In this document: positions 44,661 through 56,000 of the stretch, piece by piece
Layout: each line of letters opens with the position of its first letter
How positions within the stretch are numbered: the stretch's first letter is position 1
Program-made: the position numbers and the translations under genes
Notes under the pieces: model-generated
What the model saw: only the letters and a program-made list of their open reading frames with translations
Database searches by the model: none
What the model was told of the DNA's origin: nothing
Source: Azorinus chamasolen
Lineage: Eukaryota > Mollusca > Bivalvia > Cardiida > Solecurtidae
Direction: 5' to 3'
DNA: 64,000 nt
Assembly (NCBI GenBank): GCA_963576725.1
Contig: OY755239.1
Coordinates: 59,303,453-59,367,452 of the forward strand

Positions 44661-45314
44661 AGCAATTTTCCCAAGATGCTTCATCCTATTAGGGACTACA
44701 CTGTTTACAAATTTGAAAATTCTGTCATAAGTGGTTGATGCTTCAAGTTTTAGTTTTTACACCATAAGTGGTTGATGTTTTGAAAGTTATAATTTTTATT
44801 CTACACACTACACAGTTACCTAAGAGGCGAGGTTAGATCCTTAACATTGACTGTTTAGGTGATTCATGTAACAGACTGACCACTGTTCACTCACTTTTGT
44901 CACTAGATTTTAATTTTTTTTTATTTCAGGACGGACTGAACTTAGATCTACTTCATTTGATTGCATCATGCTAAATGTCCCTCTATTCCACGTTGTAACA
45001 AGAACACCAAAAATGGATTTTCTACATGCTAATTCAATCAGCTGTTTCTTTGTAAATGGCTGCTGCATGACACAATGCACATGTACGACACAGCATACCA
45101 TTTTTCAATAGGAAAGATTTGCATACTAATATAATAATAAAAGATTTGGTCATGTATGACACTTTGTAAGAGCTATTCTGGTGGCTGTTCCACTCGACAC
45201 AAGTTTCAATTCAAATCAAGTGACAAAAATTAAAAGTGAGAGAAAAGCGCAGTGTTATTTTGAACTCTATCTTGAGAGCAGTACTTTAGCATAGATCAGG
45301 GATTTGATCAGATT
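44661..45314. other. Intergenic, nothing recognised
   Basis: A minus-strand open stretch at 44910-45101 (QLIELACRKSIFGVLVTTWN) has no family I recognise and no convincing splice sites. Confidence 0.35.
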
Positions 45315-45549
45315 TTAACCCTTTCCCTCATATAAACGTGTTTTCACGCATTTGCAAACAGAGTAGACCCAGATCAGATGGCTACTCTATCAGACGGCTC
45401 CTAGAGGAGCTGTTTGTGTTTGGAATTTGAAAGATCTTTTTCTGTAGTTTAGTGCCACCTTCCTTATTTCATTATAATTAACTATTTTGTCTATGAATAT
45501 TCAGTAGGTATTGAAATCTGAAATAAACATATAACAGGGAAAGGGTTAA
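45315..45549 (+). mobile_element. A1 MITE with rearranged core
   Basis: TTAACCCTTTCCCTCATA to AACAGGGAAAGGGTTAA; the hairpin is partly duplicated (GATGGCTACTCTATCAGACG). Confidence 0.88.
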
Positions 45550-45579
45550 CTGAGTATGTATGTGATAGGATCCTTAATG

Positions 45580-46190
45580 GAATCGCATAAGTAATAATGA
45601 TGTTATGAATATTGATTAGATTCATTTTTATAGCAGCATAAGAATACAGGAAAGTTTGGCCATGGTAGAAACTGTATAGTCATATCTGTCAAGACACGCG
45701 CATAATCCATTGCACATGTGCCACATGCATTTTACGTCTAAATCACGCTTAGTTCAGTATCACACATGCATTTTCTAATTTCTTGAAAAAAGATTTGAAG
45801 TATGACATTGAACCATTAAATTGCATTCAAAAACCCTTAAATCGGCTCATAATTACCGCAATGTGCTGATTACGAACCATTTTATATGCCGAATCGCCGT
45901 TACATCACATGCAAGAAATGGTGATCTAATAAGCTGTCATGAAAAGACTTTGTCGCGTCTTTAATACGGCAATTTCCGGACCTTCCGGATCCCTAAACCC
46001 CACGACCAGGACTTTGCCCTGGACCCACCGCGGTCCTAGCGGCCCCCAGCTATTAATGTCACACATTCTGACCCTTGACAGGTATGCATATCTATATTAT
46101 TTCATAAGCAAACAGAGCAGACCCTGATCAAACAGTTCCTATAGAAGCTGTCTATTTTCAGTCTACTCTGTTAGCAAAGGGTTTAAATTC
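45580..46190 (-). mobile_element. A2 MITE split by a 399-bp insertion
   Basis: ATGAATATTGATTAGATTC and GGTAGAAACTGTATAGT, then the insertion, then ATATTATTTCATAAGCAAAC and the core. Confidence 0.7.
45688..46086. mobile_element. 399-bp insertion with 7-bp target duplication, GC-rich right half
   Basis: CATATCT flanks both sides (45681-45687, 46087-46093). GTCAAGACACGC starts it and CCTTGACAGGTATG ends it. 45940-46050 is much richer in GC than its neighbours. Confidence 0.65.
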
Positions 46191-46970
46191 TACTTACAGT
46201 ACTTGCCTACAATATGGTTTAGTCAGTCTAGTGAACATGTCACATAGTTATTTCATCAATTTATTTGTTAAGATAGGTTCATGCTTAAAATGATGGTAGC
46301 CTACATGTTAGATAATAGCTGGAGATTAGTCGTAAATGCTGATCAATATGTACTTCTTGCAAATAAATGTTAATTCCTACAAAAGTATGACTTCACAATA
46401 CAGTGTCTAACATTTTTCTGTTTGTATGTGTATCAGTTTTCTACCTGTAAAAGCCAACTGCGACACGAAAAGTTACATTCACTAACCCAATCTATGGCTA
46501 TACTGTATTTTGGTAAAAAGGTCAAGGATTCGCCTGGTAACCGGCTCTTACACTTTCATTATGAGTAAATTATTAAAAGACGGAAACCAGTCTTATCGGC
46601 TCCGAAACTAAAACCGTAAGCGCTCGGTTGCTACCGTTAGTCTCTCGTTTTTTGCGGAAAATGCCGAACATCTCATTGAAGGGATCAGTCATTTATTTTA
46701 ACGTCTATTAAATCTAGTAGCGAATTAACAACACTATAAAAATCGTTTTCAAGTTCTATTTTCTCATAAATATCATTAAAATATAGACTCTCTCAGAAAT
46801 TCCGCAAATGAATATGAGTATATGAAACTTGTCAGAGATTTACAGGGAGAATAATGTTGCCTCAAAGAATATGGCTGCGCCCATGAATGAAAGAAAAACA
46901 TGAGTGACATATATTTCGTCATGTTTCTGTATATTTACTGACTGAGCAAAGGCTTCATAGCATACCAACT
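46191..46970. promoter_or_regulatory. Repeat-free stretch between CLPX and POLR3G, probable promoter region
   Basis: This is the longest stretch between the two divergent genes in which I recognise no MITE or other repeat, and it abuts the POLR3G start codon. No TATA box or other element is clear. That it also serves CLPX is inferred from the head-to-head arrangement and the missing CLPX 5' UTR exon. Confidence 0.35.
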
Positions 46971-47087
46971 ATGGCTGGACGGGGGCGGGGAAGAGGAAAG
47001 ACCGTCTCCTTTGATGTACAGGCGCTCGGATTTGGGAGAGGTGAAGCGCTGCCAGCTGCAATTTTACAGCCACCTCCCTTATTTCCA
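46971..47087 (+). CDS. POLR3G: POLR3G exon 1 (start)
   Basis: The ATG at 46971 begins MAGRGRGRGK, the same opening as vertebrate RPC7 (MAGNKGRGR). The exon ends PPPLFP in phase 0 before donor GTAAAT. A dispersed repeat begins about 20 bp into the intron. Confidence 0.93.
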
Positions 47088-50000
47088 GTAAATGAAATGT
47101 TCATTTTTAGCTCGTCTGTTTCGAAGAAAAGTCGAGCTATTGTGATCACTTAGTCGTAGGCGTTGTCGTCGTCATCGGCGCGCAAAAAGTTAAATGTAGC
47201 TCATTACTCGACAGTATAAGAGGTATCAACATGAAACTTCATAGTTTAGTAGATCTCATTGAAATTTGAAGGGATGGCTCCTCTTGGTTTCAAAATTTTG
47301 GCCCTTTATTTTTTTCAATTTAGCTGGACAAGCGCCAAATAAGACGAGCACTGGCACCACACACGGCTCTTGTTTAAAACTTCTATTAACCACTTGTTAT
47401 TTACTTATAAAGGTTGCTAGACGTTTCGCTACCCATACCATTTCGCTACAGTCATTTCGCTACCCACCGAGAAGTCATTTCGCTACCCTGACCATTTCGC
47501 TACCTGTACGTTTCGCTACCTATCTAATTTTTAAATAGGAAAACCAATATTGTTGCGGGGGTGGTTAGTGATTTGAGAGTAAATATTTATATTTAGATAC
47601 CAAAAAGAATTATAGGAAATTTGAAAAGTGATCCCAATACAGGGAGATACTATAATTATGTTTCAATTTCTATTTCGTTTAAGCAGAATCTCAATGTACA
47701 GTAAACCTCATCTAAAGTGACCACTCAATGAATAAATATGGGCTTCTTAATGCAGGACAAAGGTAATCCAGAAAGCTCCTCTATGTCCTTTCTGCATTAC
47801 TTTTATCCAGCATTAAGCTACTGTCTACATCTATGATCTGCATCTATCACCCATAATTACCTCTTTGAGGTGGTAGCATTAGCGGGGTTTTACTGTAGTA
47901 ACCAAAGTGTTAATTACACGCGTCAATCAATATTGTCCACCCAGAGATCACAGGTACCGCTGATAAGCCAATAACGTTGGCTTGTATAACGGTATGTGGC
48001 ACTGATTGGATTAACAAATACTGCTAGTGGGAATAAAATATACATGCTTCACTGTAAGACAAATGCCAATGCATTCTGAATGTCAAGTAATTTGGATTCG
48101 GATGATATGTCGAATTACTCGGCATCTCAACCGGATCTAAGCTGCTTGGATACGGCAGATGGGTGATGGTCGTTTCGTCGACTTTCCCGTTCGTCGACCT
48201 TAATTTATATAGTAAACCCAAAGTCGGTTCGTCGACCTTATCATTACATAGGGATTAAATTTTCACACCTATGCCGCGGCTGCGTATTTGATGTCAGCTT
48301 TTCAAGTAGGCGCGTGTCTGCAATTATGGCAAACTGCCCAATCATAGTTCAGACCCAAATCAAGATCACTTTATATTTGGTAAAAAGAGATTTAGTTAGA
48401 ACAAGGGAAACATGTATTGGCAATTAATTATCACAAACTTCCGATTTTCGTAAAAATCAAATGTGCACTTCATGCATTTAAATTTGTATTCAACATAACG
48501 TTTTATAAATAAAGTGTGCACTTTGTTTAAATATTGATTCAATAATTTACGTGTTTTATCAATAATATACTTACGTTGTTCATATTTCCGAACAGCTATA
48601 TCTTATATGCGAATTAACTAATTTTCTGTGAACGTTTCATTCGGATCCAAACTGTTTGCCTATACTGCTATGCTCGATATTTCAAATTGGTAAAGGTATC
48701 TTTTTCATCTGTTAAACTGTTATCGTCCAAATCAATTAAATCTGTGAATAATTATAATTAATTGGGTGACAGGGTAGCGAAATGACTTCCCATAAGGGTG
48801 CGAAATGACTGTAGCGAAATGGTCAGGGTAGCGAAATGGTCAGGGTAGTGAAACGCTGTGTAGGGAAACGTCCGTAAACCAATTATAACAATGTGTAAAT
48901 TATCAACATCGTCATATTTTACAGCCTTGTCCAAGCTAGGTTTTAGGGTGATGCAATAGTACTTGACTTAGTCTCATCATTGGCATTATGCTAGTCTCAT
49001 CATTGGCATTATGCTGTTAGACAGCATGCTAATTTTGCCATCTATAGGGATACCGCCAAATCGGAAAGCAGCTCGATATCATTATTTAGAGTACATGTAC
49101 ATATATACTCGACTTGGACTATAATTAACCTTTTCCTTAATACAAATGCTTTTTCACACCTACAAATGGAGTGGACCATGATCAGATGGTTCCAGTAAAA
49201 GCCATCTGATAAGGGTTTACTCTGTTTGCTTATAAAATTATAATATATCTGACTCTACATTTTCTACTAATGTGTTTATAAATATGAAGGAAAAACAAAA
49301 CAATATTGTGTTGTGCTGCTTTGTGCAACAACTACCTGATAAACAACGTTCGTTGCCATCACAGTCCTCTTGGCTGAGACAAATAATATCCTTTCCCCTC
49401 TCTCTGGGGCATCCAATTAGCCCATAGTGAGCAGAAACAGACATAAATCAACACAAACAAACAAAACCTCCAAACAGAAGTTCAAATAGATACCTTCAAA
49501 ACTAGACACCCATCAGGTTAAACTTAATTAAATGATGATAAAAAGGGGACCCCCAGAAAACATTGAAAACTATTGGAGAGCATCTTAGTGCCTTAAGTGT
49601 ACTAAGTGTATCAGTGGCAGCCTCAGCATTTTCATCAATCACCTCTATACCACAATTGGATAAAAAATATATACGTGTGCTCCAAATGCGAGAAACTGTA
49701 TGCCAATAAAAACTGTGCAAGAAAACACGCAAAAGAAAACACAGAATTACACAAACACTACAGTCTTCAACCAAGTTCAGAATTTTACCACCCAATCTTG
49801 CCTGTCAATCCATTGGACCCCTTTTTGAAGTCAAGCTAAGAATCAGAATCATGCCAGCATTGCTGACCCGCAAAACACCTGACCGCGACGACATCCATGA
49901 GATGAAAAGCCAATTTATCCTCCCAAGATTGGTATCACCCCTACCTGAACGTTACCTAGACGAAATTGTAGACTCGATCAATACCACCCCTACCTGTAAC

Positions 50001-53000
50001 CCCTATACAGAACTCGGATAGTGACATTACCATTTGTCTCAATGAGAATAGTTACACAGGAATTTTCATCTTTTCAATTAACCCATTACCTCATAGGCTA
50101 TTTTTAGATCCAACCTCTTTGAATAAATCTATCGAAAAGGAGCATTAACTAGAGAACAGGTAATTTTTAGAATTTTGTAGTTTGAAACCATTGTGATAAA
50201 TGGAGCATTTGCTCCTATAGGAACAAATGCTCTATTTATCACAATGGTTTCACAAAGTGATTTTTACAGAGTCATCAAAAGTCGTCAATGTGAGAGAATG
50301 GGTTAACAGGATTTTTAATGAAGTTTGTAATATTCATCATATAAACTATAAGTAAGGAACTTTAATGGTAGATTGGATCTAGTGCAAACTAAGATGCACC
50401 AGGGTCCATGCTTATAAAGCTTTTAGTTGAGTCTGAGTTTCGTTCTCAAGCATTTGATTGGTCAGATTTGAGTTCTCAAGCTTTTGATTGGTCAGATTTG
50501 AGCCAGAGGCTCAAATCTGACCAATCAAAAGCTTGAGAACCTACTCAGACTCAACTAAAAGTTTTATAAGCATGGACCCAGATCTCTCTATATATACTAG
50601 CTCATAACTACCATATTAGCATTGTTAATGTTACCTATGTATATTTTCATGATATTATTATAAGAAAAGCAAAAAAAATTGGCTACTTTCATACCCACTT
50701 GATTATTTCATATAAATTAATTGATGACGGCTTTAAGTGAACTGAAACTTTGGTAAATAAGATTAGTCCACTATAACCAACTTGGTTGTGTGCTTTGATT
50801 TTGGATTTTTATGCCCCCAAAGTGCCCCCAAAGCTAGGCTTTGGCGGCATATAGTGATCGCACCGTGCGTGTGTGGGTGGGTGTGTGTGTGTGTGGGTGG
50901 GTGGGTGGGTGGGTGGGTGTGTGTGTGTGTGGGTGTGTGTACCTTTTGTCCGGAGTATATTTCCTTTGTCACATCAACTACGGATACCAAATTTGGTGTG
51001 TGAGTTCATATTGGGATGGGGGAGTGTCGCGTACCATTTTCATGTCACTGTGACCTTGACCTTGACCTTTGACCTTGATTTTACAAAAAGCTTGTCCGGA
51101 GCATATCTCCTTTACCTTACCAGCTACAGATTCCAAATTTGGTGTGTGAGTTCATCTTAGGATGGCGGAGTGTCGCGTACCATTTCCAGGTCACTGTGAC
51201 CTTGACCTTGACCTTTGACCTCGATTTTAAAAAAAGCTTATGCCTTACCAGCTACAAAAAGCTTGTCCGGAGTATATCTCCTATACCTTACCAGCTAAGG
51301 ATTCCAAATTTGGTGTGTTAGTTCATCTTGGGATGGAGGAGTGTCGCGTACCATTTTCAGATCACTGTGACCTTGACCATGACCTTTGACCGATTTTACA
51401 AAAAGCTTGTCCGGAGCATATCTCCTTTACCTTACCAGCTACAGATTCCAAATTTGGTGTGTGAGTTCATCTTGGGATGGCGGAGTGTCGCGTACCATTT
51501 CCAGGTCACTGTGACCTTGACCTTGACCTTTGACCTCGATTTTAAAAACCGCTTATACCTTACCAGCTACAAAAAGCTTGTCCGGAATATATCTCCTATT
51601 CCTTACCAGCTAAGGATTCCAAATTTGGTGTGTGAGTTCATCTTTGGATGGAGGAGTGTCGCATACCATTTTCAGATCACTGTGACCTTGACCATGACCT
51701 TTGACCGATTTTACAAAAAGCTTGTCCGGAGCATATCTCCTTTACCTTACCAGCTACAGATTCCAAATTTGGTGTGTGAGTTCATCTTGGGATGGCGGAA
51801 TGTCATGTACCATTTCCAGGTCACTATGACCTTAACCTTGACCTTGACCGATTTTACAAAAAGTTTGTCCAGAGCATATCTCCTATACCTTACCAGATAC
51901 GGATTCCAAATTTGGTTTGTGAGATCACCTTCAGATGGCGGAGTGTCGCGTACCATTTTCAGGTCACTGTGACCTTGACCTTGACCTTCGACCTCGATTT
52001 TACAAAAAAGGTTGTCCAGAGAATATCTCTTATACCTTACCAGCTATGGATTCCAAATTTAATGTGTGAGTTTATCTTGGGATGGCGGAGTGTCGCGTAC
52101 CATTTTCAGGTCACTGTGACCTTGACCTTTGACCTACATTTTACACAAAGCTTGTCTGGAGCATTTCTCCTATACCTTACCAGCTACGGAATCCAAATTT
52201 GGTTTTGAGTTCATCTTGGGATGGGGGAGAGTCATGTACCATTTTCAGATCACTGACCTTGACCTTGACCTTTGACCTCAATTTTACAGTCCGGAGCATA
52301 TCTCCTATATCTTACCAGATACAAAAAGCTTGTCCAGAGCATATCTCCTATACCTTAAACGTTGACAATCAACCCAGGGTCCTTTTTAACGTTGAGAATG
52401 ACTTAGGGTCCTTTTTATGCCCCCAAAGCTAGGCTTTGGCGGCATATAGTGATCGCACCGTGCGTGTGTGGGTGGGTGTGTGGGTGGGTGGGTGTGTGTG
52501 TGTGTGGGTGTGTGTACATTTTGTCCGGAGTATATTTCCTTTGTCACATCAGCTACGGATACCAAATTTGCTGTGTGAGTTCATCTTGGGATGGGGGAGT
52601 GTCGCGTACCATTTTCATGTCACTGTGACCTTGACCTTGACCTTTGACCTTGATTTTACAAAAAGCTTGTCCGGAGCATATCTCCTTTACCTTACCAGCT
52701 ACAGATTCCAAATTTGCTGTGTGAGTTCATCTTGGGATGGCGGAGTGTCGCGTACCATTTCCAGGTCACTGTGACCTTGACCATGACCTTTGACCTTGAT
52801 TTTAAAAAAAGCTTATGCCTTACCAGCTACAAAAAGCTTGTCCGGAGTATATCTCCTATACCTTACCAGCTAAGGATTCCAAATTTGGTGTGTGAGTTCA
52901 TCTTGGGATGGAGGAGTGTTGCGTACCATTTTCAGATCACTGTGACCTTGACCATGACCTTTGACCGATTTTACAAAAAACTTGTCCGGAGCATATCTCC

Positions 53001-56000
53001 TTTACCTTACCAGCTACAGATTCCAAATTTGCTGTGTGAGTTCATCTTGGGATGGCGGAGTGTCGCATACCATTTCCAGGTCACTGTGACCTTGACCTTG
53101 ACCTTTGACCTCGATTTTAAAAACCGCTTATACCTTACCAGCTACAAAAAGCTTGTCCGGAGTATATCTCCTATTCCTTACCAGCTAAGGATTCCAAATT
53201 TGGTGTGTGAGTTCATCTTGGGATGGAGGAGTGTCTCGTACCATTTTCAGATCACTGTGACCTTGACCATGACCTTTGACCGATTTTACAAAAAGCTTGT
53301 CCGGAGCATATCTCCTTTACCTTACCAGCTACAGATTCCAAATTTGGTGTGTGAGTTCATCTTGGGATGGCGGAGTGTCATGTACCATTTCCAGGTCACT
53401 ATGACCTTAACCTTGACCTTGACCGATGTTACAAAAAGCTTGTCCAGAGCATATCTCTTATACCTTACCAGATACGGATTCCAAATTTGGTGTGTGAGAT
53501 CACCTTCAGATGGCGGAGTGTCGCGTACCATTTTCAGGTCACTGTGACCTTGACCTTGACCTTGGACCTCAATGTTACAAAAAAGGTTGTCCAGAGAATA
53601 TCTCCTATACCTTACCAGCTACGGATTCCAAATTTAATGTGTGAGTTTATCTTGGGATGACGGTGTGTCGCGTACCATTTTCAGGTCACTGTGACCTTGA
53701 CCTTTGACCTAGATTTTACACAAAGCTTGTCCGGAGCATTTTTCCTATACCTTACCAGCTACGGATTCCAAATTTGATTTGTGAGTTCATCTTGGGATGG
53801 CGGAGAGTCGTGTACCATTTTCAGATCACTGACCTTGACCTTGACCTTTGACCTCAATTTTACAGTCCGGAGCATATCTTCTATATCTTACCAGATACAA
53901 AAAGCTTGTCCAGAGCATATCTCCTATACCTTAAACGTTGACAATCAACCCAGGGTCCTTTTTAACGTTGAGAATGACTTAGGGTCCTTTTTAACTAAGT
54001 TTTGACGCTTGGCTCTTTTCTTAGCTATCATAATCCAAAGGTTCTGTTTCTAATGTTAAGAACTGACTCCTGTGTCATTTTTAACAGCATCAAAATTTCA
54101 TGTTACACCTGCATTACATTGTATTGTTTTTCCGCCAAAATGCATTTCGGTGTCAAACACTTTGGGGGCATTTGTCACCCGTGACGACTCTCTTGTTAAC
54201 TAAGTTTTGACGCTTGGCTCTTTTCTTAGCTATCATGATTGTCAAAGGTTCTGTTTCTAATGTTAAGAACTGACTCCTGTGTCATTTTTAACAGCATCAA
54301 AATTTCATGTTACACCTGCATTACATTGTATTGTTTTTCCACCAAAATGCATTTCGGTGTCAAACACTTTGGGGGCATTTGTCACCCATGACGACCCTCT
54401 TGTTCAATAGAATATGGTACCAAAACCTTTTATATTAGAACAGGTGCATTTATTAGGAACAGTACAGACTGCACAGTACATTGTAAATAAGTATGTGTTA
54501 CTTTACACTTTACAGTGAGAGGTCATTTATCATTTTATGACACAAATATTTGGAGGATCATTCTTCTAATTGCAGCCTCAACAATTTAAGCCAGTACCAT
54601 TGCTTCAGTCAGAAGAGTTGGAATATATTTTGGCACTTAAGCAGGAGTTTGTAGGAACTCTTAGAAAGTCACCATTCTACATGCAAGCTAAAGAGAAAAG
54701 GAGGGACATAGAAAGGTACTCAGACAAGTACCAGGTGACACAGCAGGACAATAACAAGGAGATCCAACCTGGTTTGTAGAAACTTTTAACCCTTTCCTCC
54801 ATAAATACGCCTTTGCTACACCTCTGTAAATATCACCTGTTGAAACCGTTGTGATAAAAAGAGCATTTGCTCCTGTAGGAGCAAATGCTCTATTTATCAC
54901 AATGGTTTCAAACTACAAAATTCTAAAATGTTCCTTTTCTCTAGTTAATGCTCCTTTTCGGTAGAGTTATTCAAAGAGGTTGTATCTAAAAATAGCCTAT
55001 GAGGTAATGGGTTAATACATGTACCTGTTCAGCAAAACTAGTCCATCAATTTGATGTCTTAACCCTTTACTCCATGAATTGTTAAATGTAAGAAATATTC
55101 ACATCATGAATATTAATTACATGAAATTTATAATGGAATATGAACACAAGAATATTCAGTCCTGGCAGAAACTGACCTATATACATGTAATTTCATAAGC
55201 AAACAGAGCAGACCCTGATCAAATGGCTCCTTAAGGAGTGTCTGGTCTGGTCTACTCTGTTTGCAAAGGCATTAAAAGGCATGTTTATCATTTGCAAACA
55301 TGGAAGAATAAGACTAGATGTGCATTGTCTGATTGGGGTCTATACTGTTTGCCAAAGTGTTCAACGAAATTTAATGATTAGTTCTGAAGCAATAGACTGC
55401 ACCCGTGGCTTGAGGGATCGTTTTAACATGTTACTCCTTAGATACAGTAACACCTTTTAACGCTTTTGTACATGTAAACAGAAAACCCAGATCATACAGC
55501 TCCTATAGGAACCGTGTGACCAGGGTCTGCTCTGTTGGCTTAATAAATGATTTTTAGCTCATCTGTTTTTCCAAAGAACTCTGGCATCTGCATAACTGCA
55601 GCTTCGATTTCAGATGTGGAAGCTTGTATTGGTCTACACTGCTTTGTAACTCACTGAAAGTGCCTTCTTTGAAGGAAATCATATCTTTGTGATTTTCATA
55701 TAACCCTGTAACTGATGATTGTTCATGTGCAGAATCCACCCTTTATAAATATGAATTAGCTAACTTTCTTCCATAGGTATATACATTGTTAACCCTTTCC
55801 GACCTAAAAATGCCTAATCACACATTTGCAAACAGAGTAGACTCAGATCAGACGGCTCCTATAGGAGCAGTGTGATCAGGGTCTGCTGTTTGCTTTTGGC
55901 ATAATATGGATCTGATTCTACAGCTTTTGTCAAAGCAAAATATTTCTTTGAAATTTTACATAATGAACGTTCAGCTAATAAATATTCATGATGTCATTAT

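Noticed and set aside
44910..45101. Separate gene on the minus strand
   Set aside because: No recognisable domain, no convincing splice signals or start context; left as unassigned intergenic sequence.
49238..49444. WAP or other named cysteine-rich domain
   Set aside because: The cysteine spacing does not match the WAP four-disulfide pattern and the splice sites are weak.
50763..51003. His/Pro/Thr- and Val/Cys/Gly-rich open frames
   Set aside because: Translations of the GT/GGGT microsatellite.
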